Below are positions 23,294 through 34,658 of a stretch of 64,000 nucleotides of DNA, in pieces (the first letter of the stretch is position 1; each line of letters starts with the position of its first letter). The notes under the pieces are model-generated. The model saw only the letters and a program-made list of their open reading frames with translations. It made no database searches and was not told where the DNA came from. Where the stretch lies: NCBI GenBank assembly GCA_024516035.1, contig CM044967.1, positions 14,473,363-14,537,362 of the forward strand. The letters run 5' to 3'. Position numbers and translations under genes: made by a program. The stretch is from Bactericera cockerelli (lineage: Eukaryota > Arthropoda > Insecta > Hemiptera > Triozidae).

Positions 23294-24829
23294 TTAATAA
23301 TGGCGGGATTTGATTCTGAACGCAGAAGTCTGTACCGGCTTTTCAGATAAGTGTCTTATAATGTTTAAATTAAGTACACACTTCATTCTACTTCCACCCA
23401 ACAAAAGAATTAGATACATCATATCGACTCCTTTCAAGTTGAAAATAAAATGTAAACAAACGCAAAAAACTGATGTTAATCCTGGACAATTCTACCAAAC
23501 AAATTCCATCCTAAGGTTATGTTACCGGTATTCTCAAAGTAGTTCTTCGGATATCCCTGACGGCACACCTACCGGACCGGTTTCAATGTGCAGTCTCTTA
23601 CGTAAACACGAGTTAAGAACTTGATTTTTTTGTGAGCAGACCCTAACGTACCAGTAAATTTGAACTTTCATTCGACCGGACAATCTTCACAAAGGATCTT
23701 CTGGCTCTCCTACACATTTTCGCCATACAGTTGACGAAAATAGCCTCGGGACTTTGAAAACCAGGTTGGTTAGTTGTAATAAAATTCTTCAAGTATGAAA
23801 CTCGCTTAGTGATCATCTTCCACAAAAGGTTTTAAATAATTCTAAAATCCTAAAAAATAACTATTCCTAAAAGAAAATCTCTTGTTGATGTCTCATCGAT
23901 AACGTCATCAGGTAGCAACGCAACGTATGTAGATAATGGGTTATCTGAGGTTTCTTTTCTCGAGTCAAGTATCAGAGTATGTTCACCTACACCATAGGTT
24001 CTCGAGACCTAACGGGATCGCCATAGCTCTACCGTCTATCTCTATACACTGACCTTAATCTGTCAGTTGGAATCCTACCAGAGGAGTATCATAGTGTGCC
24101 AAGAAACCACGTTAGCATCTCTTCTTCCTCAACAATATTCAGCAAACCTTTTGGTGGTTTTTGTATATTTGGTATTTCTACATAGTTTGACTTGAATTGT
24201 GATCTCTGTAGTCGATATGTTTGTAGCAGATTTGTATTTTATTGATTCATTTGGAGCTTTTTTACTGATCAGATTGATAGGAAATTCGGCACGTTATTTA
24301 ACCGATAAAAATAGAGTTTTTTCTTCATATTTAATTCCATATGATATTCTCAAAACGCTGAAATTTAGCACTGGTATCTCGAATTATCTCGGTTTCAATA
24401 TCTCGAATGCTTTGCAGATCTTTTCCAGTAATGCCTTGATTTTTTTGTGCAGACTAAAGCGCTATCTATTGTGGTTTAGAAGTGAAATGAGAAGTTTTCT
24501 CGTAAAAAATGAAATAGGAACCACAGCGTAAATTCAAACTTGCTTCATTTGTTCATTAAATATGAAAGATGCATCTATAAAAATAATGTACTTACGTTTC
24601 AAGCCCTTCACAATATATCCTAAATATGCCACCACTTTCAGATCTGCGTATCATGAAATATTTTCTCTTCAAGACACGAACACTACATCCGCAATTGACC
24701 AAGGAATTCTTTTAGTAAAAGTAATCTGGGTTGTCACCTCGGATAATTCATATGCAATGCAGTCAGTATTTGACATTGACCATTTCTTAAAAGTTATCTT
24801 AGCGTCCTTCTAATTTTTATCTATATTTT
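23294..24829. other. No gene or repeat recognised
   Basis: Sequence between the two family E copies. Plus-strand ORFs of 104 and 110 codons occur here but show no motif, favourable context or splice signals, and are treated as chance. Confidence 0.35.
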
Positions 24830-25431
24830 ACTTTCCTTATCCTATAGGAAGGAAAGTAATGGAATCACCCAAAATTTTCGATACTCAGTTTTCAGTGCCA
24901 AAACACGTCTTAGGGTCCCCAGAGCCTAAATCCAGAGTTTCAGCCATTGGTTTGTGTCTGTAAACAAGTTGTCTCAAGAACGGTAATATCTAGATAATTG
25001 AAATTTGGTATGTAGACCTCATTTATGGAGAGGACGCGACACGAAACTTTTCGATAAAATCGCTGCCACCACTTGGCGACGTTTGGCGGTTCTGGCTAAA
25101 CGATGAGATACGAGAAATTTATTATAAGCAGAATTTTCTTAAAATCAAAATAATAATAGGGGTTTACTCTGATCATTTTTTTGATATCTTGAACTTTTTG
25201 AGCCTCGGCCCCAATTTACTGGTATTTAGGGGAGGACCCGCTTTGACTAACTTTTTTACTATTCATCTTATATGGGGGTTGTGACATAACAAATCTAATG
25301 AATTTGAAGTGCTGTTTACGAATCTGGCATTCATTTTTTGCTGTCTGTCACCGTTGAGTCATCATTGGCGGAATTCGACTTGTTTTTGGGGGATAAGGAA
25401 GGTCGTGTGGTTTCACACCACTTTTTTAATA
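24830..25431 (+). repeat. Interspersed repeat family E, copy 2
   Basis: Same orientation and layout as copy 1: starts ACTTTCCTTATCCTATAGGA with a hairpin, ends GGGGGATAAGGAAGGTCGTG followed by a small GTGTG/CACAC hairpin and T-run. It is slightly shorter than copy 1 because it lacks the TG microsatellite. Confidence 0.7.
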
Positions 25432-26247
25432 TTAGAATTATGTTTTGAGCAATTTAATTTAATACTTTCAGAAAAAGAAAAAAAGATTCTCACAAAATGG
25501 TTTGTAATCATCCATAAAAGAATATAACTACCTTATAAAGTCATGTAATGTTGATAGTTGTGGTTTAAAGTAAAAAGATGATTATCAGCAAATTTTGGTT
25601 CATACTAACCTAGGACACCAAGAAATCCATACAATCAACTAACATGAGGAAAGTTTCCTTTATTGAATCCGTTCGATGATTGAAATTTCAAACAGCTTTA
25701 TCGGTTAGAGCTGTGCTGGTAAATATTTACTGTGCATCTATAAACCCCATTACCACAAACATGCTGACCTAATACTTGTTCGTAGTTCGCCTGCCAAATT
25801 ACCACTTTCCAATAGATTCCACCAATTTTATGTTCATTTTGAGTGAGAAATAATATAGATCTCCTTTCAAGGGCATTAATTTATCTCCAGCAAGCATTGT
25901 ACGTTGTATATGATCTCAATATTCATCAATTTCCATATAGTTACGTACTATAAAAAATGAATAGAAAATATAGATAAAATTGGTCCAATAAGTGAGGCTT
26001 GCGGAACTGATGAGATAATAATCCGAACACTACAGACTACACTAATTTTCTATTTTGTTTCAAAATAACGGTCACACATAAAATAATGCACACCTCAGTA
26101 ATGATGCACTCAGGATGAGATTTGTTTTCTAAGATGGGGTTTGATTCCATGTTTTGTGAATGTGTTTTTACAAATCCAAGTTGTATGGAAGATTGATTTA
26201 ATTTTTCGTTCCAGAATCACTATGAATTTTAGGATAAGTTAATTCCT
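25432..26247. other. No gene seen
   Basis: AT-rich sequence without recognisable motif, repeat or ORF. Confidence 0.35.
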
Positions 26248-26572
26248 AAAAGCAAGTTCTATTATTAAAATCATGTAGAAACACCCTTTCTTTTTGGCAA
26301 AGAAAGTTGTTTTTGTTTGTAAAAACACCATTTGTTTTTGGCAAAGCATGTTCTATTGTTAAAATCATAATGAGCCACCATTTATTTTTGGCAAAGCAAG
26401 TTCTATTGTTAAAATCATGTGGAACCACCCTTTTTTTGACAAAGCAAGTTCTGTTGTTAAAATCATGTAGAACCACCCTTCGTTTTTGACAAAGCAAGTT
26501 CTCTTGTTAAAATCATGTAGAACCACCCTTTCTTTTTGGCAAAGCAAGTTCTATTGTTAAAATCATGTAGAA
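26248..26572. repeat. Minisatellite, about 49-bp unit, seven copies
   Basis: Seven tandem units built on AAAGCAAGTTCTATTGTTAA and ATCATGTAGAACCACCC, with CTTTCTTTTTGGC at the junctions. Unit starts lie near 26252, 26297, 26342, 26394, 26443, 26492 and 26541. The array creates spurious overlapping ORFs on both strands because stop codons are shared by all units. Confidence 0.9.
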
Positions 26573-28364
26573 AGTGCAAGCACCGTAGCATGGCTCAGGA
26601 GATAGCAGGAAACTCATTCTCTTCTTTCACAATCAATTTGCTGCGAGCATTATTATTATTTTATTCGACTTTCATATGCTCGTCTTCATGGTTCATTTTA
26701 AACATGAATCATATCCAATGTTATGAATTGATTATGACTATTGCATGTACAGTTAAAACATATTCTTTCTTGCACGGCTTGTACACTTGATTAGATGAAT
26801 TACCTACTTATTTGCCAATACGTTTCTTTCTCATATAAATGTTTTAGGAGCGTTGTTTTTCTTTAGGTTCAAATTTTTTCTCAGTATTTTTTTTCTCAAG
26901 ATATATATTACAGTATAGAATGTGATAAAGAAAATAAAGTAAAATACTTAAAAAGTAATATTTTTCAATCCAAAAGTTTTCAAAGAAAACTTTTTTGGAA
27001 ATCTTTGACAAGGATTAATGCTTGTCAAAGATTTCCAAAGTCCTTGAAATGGCCATGAATCTTTTTCTTTATGTTTTCCAGTTCAAATATACGAGTATTA
27101 TTGGAAGCATAAACTCTTCAACAATTTTAATTTATTTTTTGCTTGGACTAAAAAGTATTAGGTAAAGAACGCTGAATGGATAATTTGGCTTTTGACATAG
27201 GAGGGTACCTATGAAAAATATAAAGGACTTTTTTGGCCTAATATTTGATTGAGTAAATTTCTCCTCTAATCAATTTAACAAAATGTGATGTTTTTTTATG
27301 TAAATAGTTACTCTTAAAAAACAAGTAGGTACTTCTAATTTTCTTCGATAGATTTTTTGATCTCCTTTCATTGTACGAAGTAATTTACAACGCATGAAAC
27401 AAAACAGGAGCAAGGGTTATGCTGTCCAGATCTCCATTATGCTACACTTTCTATACCCAATGTTTCCTAATATAATATTTCTAGTTTGATTAATTTGTTT
27501 TGGTATTACCACTTGCTTGTTCAGCATTGTCAACATGGTCCACTCGGGCATTGTCAATACTTTCCTATTGCTCTTCGATTTTCGAGCAATATCATGGAGA
27601 GAATAATGAAGCATAATAATCGCCAGAACTACGCGTTGAATATTCTATCATTTCTTTCTCGTGACTTATTAGAAACGACGAGAAATATTTTTGCATTCAC
27701 GGTACTGTACGATGTCAGAATTTGAAATAGGTATTCAAGCAATAATTTGTTGTTGAATTGTTGCTTTGAAATGACGAATTTCTGTAGAAACCCTAGGGTT
27801 CCGAATGAAGAAGTTCTACAATTGTTATGTGCCTGCATTACATAAATTCATTGTGTTCGATTCCACTGGCCAGTCCAATGTGAGAAACATAATAAAATAA
27901 GTTGCGATGTCAGTTTATCTTCTCGTCACACAACAGCCTGAATGGTGGACTAAAGGACTAAAAAAACTGATTAATCAAGGCGGTGGCCTAACATTCTTCA
28001 TGAAATTCTTGGTACTATATACGAGAATTTTAAGCTTATTTTTTTTAACTTGTCACATAGAAAGCTACGTACGGAATACTTTCGCTGTTTGCCAAGGAAA
28101 ATGTGACACAAAATAGCAACATGCTGGAAGTACCTTTACAATAAGTTGACAACTTTGTATGGAAAAAGAACATCATATTAAAAAAACTCATTATGTCACA
28201 TTACTTGCATGTTCCAGCAATAGAAGAGACTTTACAATAAGACAACTTGCCACAGAATCCGTGGCTATACATAGGATGTTTTATGTGGTTGCGAAACAAA
28301 ATGCAGCTCGCTGCAGCTATCTTCAGATTCCTTAGGCTCATAATAGAACCGTAATAATGACTCC
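26573..28364. other. No gene seen; contains one perfect hairpin
   Basis: AT-rich sequence up to the palindromic element. The only structured object noticed is the hairpin at 26994-27039. ORFs near 27417-27838 overlap each other on both strands and look random. Confidence 0.35.
26994..27039. other. Perfect 19-bp hairpin
   Basis: TTTGGAAATCTTTGACAAG is followed, after an 8-base loop (GATTAATG), by its exact complement. The stem is too short for a typical pre-miRNA, and no partner copy was found. Confidence 0.8.
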
Positions 28365-29081
28365 TAGCCCAGGCAAATTAGTGCTAAAATGGGGTCTAGC
28401 GTCAAAAAATTGCTCAATAGCTGGAAATCGTTTTAAACCCTTAAAGGGGTCCTGAATAATGGGTATATGAGTTTGCGACGGATTTTAGGTTGTGCTTCCG
28501 AGTTTAGGGCCTAAATAGTGCAAATTTTTTGCACTTTTTTTAAAATTGCGCTTATAACTCAAAATGTATTTATTCTACAGAAAATTTTACTCAGTTCTTA
28601 TCTAAAGAACATAAAATTATGCGTCTAATGACGTTTGAATCATTAAAAAAAATTAAGCCGTTCAGCCACAATCGCTCCTCAAAGATGGGTGGTTTTTTCA
28701 AACATAGCTCAAATTTTGAAAATTCTCAACTTTTAACGCCTGTAAGTCAAAAAGGACTGCACCAATTGAAAAATTTAATAGAATCGAACTTGTAGAAAAT
28801 GTAATTTTAAGTAAAATACTGTTTGAAATTTGAAATTTGCTCACTCCCAATGCTGAGATATGATTTTTCGTCCCTAGCGCCAAATTTCCGCTAAGGCAGT
28901 GCAACGCAAGAAACTTCATCTGAACTCTAAAATTCTCATACTCTTACAACTTTTCAAGCAAAACTGAACGTAATCTATTGAATTCAGTCGAATAGGTAGT
29001 TTAAATTTTTGAGAAACTTGCACTGAATTTTACTAATATCTTCACTGAACATGTTGTGATTTCAAGACAGCTGGCACACTA

Positions 29082-29740
29082 TGGAGGATGTAACTTGTTT
29101 AATATGCGGGAACATTGGGCAAGAAGGAATATTAATAATAATATAATAATAAAAATGCATTTTCTTTGTGTTGTTATGTCACAGTTTTAGTGGGTAGCGC
29201 AGAATCATAGAACTTTGCCAGTTTAATTTACAATATCTTGTATTATTTGTGTGCCTATGATTCAGCCACTGGTCGCTGCTTCATATCAAAGCAGCTACTC
29301 TTTTTTCCTCACGACTCACGAAGTATGAGTGGACCCCGAACATCCAAGTACAGAGCTACAGAGCAGAAAAAATCCCATCCCGCTGGGAATTGAACCCAGG
29401 TCACCATGCGTGCAATGCCTAGCGCGCTAACTCACTCGGCTACAGTGACTACAACATATTAAAGGCAAAGATAGAGGAATATTAAAGGAAAAGTCACTTC
29501 GAATGTTCATTGAGGACAGCAGGAGGAGAAATGATGTGCATCACACATGGTTACAGACTCAAAGATCTGTTATACTTCACGAGAAGTGTCGCAAAGGTGT
29601 CTACACGAAGGAGTCAAACACTGTAAAGGCCGAAAAAGAAGCAAGAAACGGAAGCCGTGTGACAAGAGGCCGTGAGGAAATACCAAAATTCAACTTCAAG
29701 GAGCTCTGCTTCTACTGTGGAAAAGATATGGAGGTTCTGG
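29082..29740 (+). pseudogene. N-terminal part of a transposon-borne zinc-binding protein, split by a SINE
   Basis: The ATG at 29082 opens MEDVTCLICGNIGQEGI, a CxxC-bearing start that lies within the left inverted arm. A SINE (29136-29475) interrupts it. Removing the SINE and one 10-bp target copy restores the frame into LKEKSLRMFIEDSRRRND (from about 29486), then ILHEKCRKGVYTKE with a His and Cys, then FNFKELCFYCGKDMEV with a second CxxC. This order (CLxC, then HExCRKxY, then FNFKxxCxxCG) matches my memory of the N-terminus of a repetitive insect protein family whose C-terminal half is the PIN-like region seen at 52908-54364. The frame ends in inverted-repeat sequence from 29744, so the C-terminal half is lost. 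Family identity is from recall of motifs, not a search. Confidence 0.6.
29136..29475 (-). repeat. tRNA-derived SINE, family A, full-length with 10-bp target duplication
   Basis: It lies between two copies of GGAATATTAA (29126-29135 and 29476-29485), the target duplication. On the minus strand the head reads as a tRNA: A-box region AGTGAGTTAGCGCGCTAGGC and B-box GGTGACCTGGGTTCAATTCC. A body with CACTCATACTTCGTGAGTCG follows, then GTGGGTAGCGCAGAATCATAG in the plus-strand tail, then an AT-rich (TAA)n tail. The same head and tail recur at 37121-37396. It interrupts a transposon gene frame. Confidence 0.88.
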
Positions 29741-31433
29741 GTACTAACGACTTCTTAGGAGTGAACCACTTTTCATGGCCATCAATGGTATCCATGTTTA
29801 TATCGGCGTTGTCATATACGAATTGAGTTAATGAATTTTTAGTGATGATAAGGCCATGATACGTTCCATGCTATGGGGGGGTATTCAGTGCTTCACTCCT
29901 AAGAAGTCGTTAGTACCTAGAACCTCCATACTGAAGGTGAAATCAATCCCACTAGTGACCAGTTTGAGCGAACTCTCCCTGTTCACGCCATGTGACTCCA
30001 GTTTGAGTTGACTCCAAACTTACCCCGCGCATATCACTCGATCTCTACACCCCTAACTGTTAGAGATAACACTTCGATATCAGATGATAGGCATATCATA
30101 TGATCTTACAAAGAAAGCCAGAGATTCGGTACGATAGATTGGGAACGACGATGCCTCGTTCAGATTGTAACAACCAGTGGTCAGGGTACGTCTTCTCTCC
30201 TTCCTCGATCTACCACATTTGATCCCCTTCTAAAGGCGTAAGTACTTGGTACAAGTACTCAAGGTAAGATCATCCAATCTCATTTCATAGTAGTAGTTTA
30301 TTTCTTCCTTTTATCTTCCGTGTAAATTTAATACTCTTTAATACACCTACACCTTTCGTAGTAGCGTTATTGAACCAGCGGCCTTTTCTTCGTTAAACCC
30401 CAGTAACTGGGAAACTTAGGTCTTTCGGCTTCAAAGCCCCAGTTACTACATTAATTCACTCCCCTCGTCCAGATATACCTTGAGCTGCATCAGGATCCAT
30501 AGATGGGCGTGAAACACTGAATACACCCCCATAGCATGGAACGTATCATGGCCTTATTATCACTAAAAATTCATTAACTCAATTCGTATATGACAACGCC
30601 GATATAAACATGGATACCATTGATGGCCATGAAAAGTGGTTCACTCCTAAGAAGTCGTTAGTATTATTATTAATATTCCTTCTTGCCCAATGTTCCCGCA
30701 TATTAAACAAGTTACATCCTCCATAGTGTGCCAGCTGTCTTGAAATCACAACATGTTCAGTGAAGATCTTAGTAAAATTCAGTGCAAGTTTCTCAAAATT
30801 TTAAACTACCTATTCGACTGAATTCAATAGATTACGTTCAGTTTTGCTTGAAAAGTTGTAAGAATATGAGAATTTTAGAGTTCAGATGAAGTTTCTTGCG
30901 TTGCACTGCCTTAGCGGAAATTTGGCGCTAGGGACGAAAAATCATATCTCAGCATTGGGAGTGAGCAAATTTCAAATTTCAAACAGTATTTTACTTAAAA
31001 TTACATTTTCTACAAGTTCGATTCTATTAAATTTTTCAATTGGTGCAGTCCTTTTTGACTTACAGTCGTTAAAAGTTGAGAATTTTCAAAATTTGAGCTA
31101 TGTTTGAAAAAACCACCCATCTTTGAGGAGCGATTGTGGCTGAACGGCTTAATCTTTTTTAATGATTCAAACGTCATTAGACGCATAATTTTATGTTCTT
31201 TAGATAAGAACTGAGTAAAATTTTCTGTAGAATAAATACATTTTGAGTTATAAGCGCAATTTTAAAAAAAGTGCAAAAAATTTGCACTATTTAGGCCCTA
31301 AACTCGGAAGCACAACCTAAAATCCGTCGCAAACTCATACACTCATATACCCATTAGACCCCTTTAAGGGTTTAAAACGATTTCCAGCTATTGAGCAATT
31401 TTTTGACGCTAGAGCACTAATTTGCCTGGGCTA

Positions 31434-33795
31434 TCCACACTCATCGAGTTTTTTCAGGAACCCACTGAAACCCAACTGAATAGAACCGTAACTAGGTTCT
31501 ATGTGAAGCAAGCCGGAGACACCGAGACTTGCCCAAGGTAATGTTACACTGAACTTGATATAACACTGATCTTAATCTTGATCTCGGAATTCACATGGGG
31601 TGTCAGCACACCTTGGCAGTGAAAGTTTCTGAGAAAGAATCATTGACCGTTGAGTGTGTTCAAAATAAATAACCCGACAACATCTATACAACTCGCAATA
31701 TTTCTCCAACATTTGCGAGATTAACTTTCAGGTTTCTAGAAATTTCTGAGAATGTAATGTTTGTATTTACGTTTGTACATATCTTGAGTTGTTCCACAAT
31801 ATTATTAGAGTGTAAATTTGGGTGCAAATTTTATTATGAGCCTTAAGCATGGTTATTTAGGTATAGGCTAAAATTTATACTTCGTGATTTCTTGTTATAT
31901 CAATGTATGTACCTACATGTATATACGACTCATAAAAAAGTTAAATCAAACGCTTAGAATGCTGTATTAAAAGATTGCTTTTATAAGTATTCATTTTAAT
32001 AATCAAGCCGATTTTAGCACATTTTGCATAGTAATTACACAAAATAATTAAAATATCTTTTAAAACTTGGTGAAAGTTCTTCTTCTTCTTCTTTCATTTT
32101 ACCTCTTCCCAAACCTACTTGAGGTCGGTATTGTTCAACCTCATGTTTGAGGTTGGTTAGTTGTGGTACATGTTTTACAGCTAGATGCCCTTCCTAACGC
32201 CAAGGATTCTATTTGATTTAACGTAATATGTAGGACGGGGGGTTTACCCTCCATTTGCTGGGAATCATACCAGCTACCCACTATACCCTCATCCAGTTAT
32301 TTTCTATTTCATAATTTGCTAGTTCTTGTATCACATTTGTAATATTACATTAGTTAAAACTGGTAGCGTAATGGGACTCCCAGTCTTCAGCTAATTAGAG
32401 CACTATCTGATATACTACGTATATTGGTTATTTATTTTCTAATTAATGAATTCATCGACGTTTTCTATTTTCTTCTTCTCAGGAGTTCTATTTATAACTT
32501 CCCTTTTTTTGGTCAGTATTTTTTGTTCTTTCTTAATAATCGTTCCACCATAAGCTGAAGCACTCATGAATAAGCTTGTAGTCTCTTTAAAAGACTTTAA
32601 GCTTTCTCAAGCTAGAAAGCTTTCAGATAGAAGTCAACTTCCAAGAAAAGAATATTTAACAAATCTTTTTTAGCTTTCTTTGCCTTTCTCTTTACAAGGC
32701 TTATAAGTGTTTGTCTTTAATCTTTCCTTGTATTTCTTTCGCATTTTTAGCACGTCCTTTCTTTTTTCTTTGAATATAATACATACAATTTTCATGAATC
32801 CGTGACTTTCTGGTGATTTTGTGTCTTACCAAGAAATTAATTTTCTGTTTCCAGGTGAAAACTTAAATTATAATTATCAAGCCTAATATGATGAACATTT
32901 AATTATTAACTAACTTAATACATCATGCACAGTAAACTTGATAAGTAAAAACTAAAACTACGAAAAACAAAGGCAAGGAATATTAAATATTTAGGACCAA
33001 ATCATAAAATAAGATTAGAAAAAACATAAGCCCGACTTAAGACCACCTTAAGTTGGACTATGACTGGTTGACACTCCGACTTGAGGGAGTGTGTCTGGAT
33101 CATCATTGTCGTAATCCTATTTAATAATTACCAGGATTAAATAAAATATAAGACAGAACCTCCCTGAAGTCGGAGTTTCTACTAATCAAAGCGCACTATA
33201 GCCTGACTTGAGGAAACTGACTTGCGGACTGACTTATCTTAAATTTAATCCTGTTTTATAATTGGGCCTCTAGCTTTTGTTAAATTTCCAAGAGGTATTA
33301 GTAAGCAGGTAGTCACTGTGATAGCAACACCTTCAAAAAATAAATTCTGTGCCAAAGGGAAAAACTCAAATGAGAATAGGTAGATATATGAAAAAAAAAA
33401 AAAAAATGTTTAAGTTTCGGGTCCTAAGTAATGCCTAAAGCTTTGCCCAACACTTGACCCCAATAGCATTATTTGTGGTCAAATTATCGACCAAATTTAA
33501 TGTGGAACTATATTCATGCTATTAGAAAAGAAATAATAAACACTCAGTTTTTTTCAAGAATAAATAACTGGACCCTAGTCTTCTGTAATTAGTCCATTTT
33601 TAAACATCATCAATAAAGAACTACTGTTAGTTTGTATAAAAAAAAATTGTCTTCAATTGCTCGTAAGAGGGATTTTTTCACCCAGGCTGATAGTAAAACC
33701 ATTTTTTTGTTTGGAACAAAAGCAACGTCATGCCACAAGCAACTCTAGCTTAATCTACTTTTATAAAACTAAAGGAAGTGAAGAAATTTTCTTAC
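31434..33795. other. No gene seen; one degenerate SINE
   Basis: AT-rich sequence with a family D SINE relic at 32105-32300 and an A-run at 33391-33406. Nothing else is recognisable. Confidence 0.35.
32105..32300 (-). repeat. SINE family D relic
   Basis: Shares GGGGTTTACCCTCCATTTGC, CTGGGAATCATACCAGCTAC and CCACTATACCCTCATCCAG-like blocks with the fuller copy at 59428-59775, same strand. The tRNA head is not preserved. Confidence 0.55.
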
Positions 33796-34330
33796 CGATT
33801 CGCGAAAACCATTCAAACTGAGAGATAACTAAGAAAAAAGTATAGAGAAAAAAAACCGCGTACACTAGAGACGTCGAACTTATCAATACCGTGGTCAGAA
33901 GTAAACTAAATGGCCACTCACACACGGATACCTGAGGTTTCAGTTATGATAGGACATCGCTGGAAAAGAAGTAACCGATCCTCAACATCTATGCAGAGCC
34001 CTTTCGGTTAACCGGTACCTGTGATCGTAAAAGGAGAGCTAGACGCTAGTCGGACGCATGTCAATGACCCTTCCCGTCCTTCTACCCTCCTCTCTCACGA
34101 ATCCACCCTTTGGTAACATTCTCGTAAGAAACATTTCATTCCAATGGAATGCAAGGCTTATTTTATCAAATTTTATGTCAACAATGTCTAATATATCCGC
34201 AGAAATGCAGCACCTGTTGTTCATCTTGATCATTTTGAAACAGCTAAAGGTACTAAAGGTACTTGCGGCCAGCATCCTTGGTTCATTACCAGATGCTGGT
34301 CAGATGAAAGAAATTTTTTATTTATAAAAA
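33796..34330. other. GC-richer patch with a good minus-strand splice donor; possible non-coding exon
   Basis: On the minus strand GCGAATCG is followed by GTAAGAAAAT, close to the donor consensus, just downstream of an initiator-like CTCAGTTTG. The surrounding 300 bases are less AT-rich than neighbours and contain overlapping ORFs on both strands (34039-34327) without recognisable motifs. This could be a first exon of the gene at 16523-20112 or of an unseen gene. It is weak evidence only. Confidence 0.2.
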
Positions 34331-34658
34331 ATGTTATCATCTTGTTGATTGAAATAAATTAAAACGTACTGAAGTAATATTACGTAGGTTCCTTGTTCAA
34401 AGTTAACCTTCCTTCTAAAAAGAGATTGCTCTAGTAAGATTTTTCTTGTTTGTTGGTTTCGGCCATCTGAGGAAGATATAGTTCTCAATTCTTTTCATTT
34501 TTATATCCTCTCCTCTGCCAGTAAGTCTTCATGGATGATGAATGAGCTAATTTTGTTGGACCATTTACTGCTAGGTCCTGCTGTGACAGAGGTTATTGGT
34601 ATATTTTTTGACAGTAAATTCTGCTACGTATCAAATATATTTACAGAGTGATCACTCT

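Larger units (their letters stand above)
28367..31431 (+). mobile_element. Large palindromic element (3065 bp) with about 770-bp inverted arms and TA flanks
   Basis: The left arm (28367 to about 29143) and right arm (about 30662-31431) are near-identical inverted copies beginning GCCCAGGCAAATTAGTGC. TA lies directly outside each tip (28365-28366 and 31432-31433), compatible with a TA target duplication. A second inverted pair continues the palindrome inside (29744-29890 and 30515-30660). The left half also holds a SINE (29136-29475) and the N-terminal part of a transposon-type gene (29082-29740). No DDE transposase is visible. Both arms contain an identical-length 73-codon ORF, a mirror artefact of the repeat. 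The element resembles the one at 51741-55304 in design, though the arm sequences differ. Confidence 0.8.

Noticed and set aside
24199..24813. Two plus-strand ORFs of 110 and 83 codons as a small gene
   Set aside because: No recognisable domain, splice signals or composition shift; consistent with chance in AT-rich DNA.
26246..26547. Repetitive Cys/Phe/Asn ORFs on both strands
   Set aside because: By-product of the 49-bp minisatellite.
26994..27039. miRNA precursor
   Set aside because: A 19-bp stem with an 8-base loop is too short for a canonical pre-miRNA, and no arm asymmetry or flanking stem is present.
29082..29740. Intact zinc-finger host gene
   Set aside because: It sits inside an inverted-arm element, is split by a SINE and runs into inverted-repeat sequence; transposon-derived remnant is the better call.
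28698..31107. Two identical 73-codon ORFs as a duplicated gene
   Set aside because: They lie in opposite inverted arms and are mirror images; no motif or start context supports coding.
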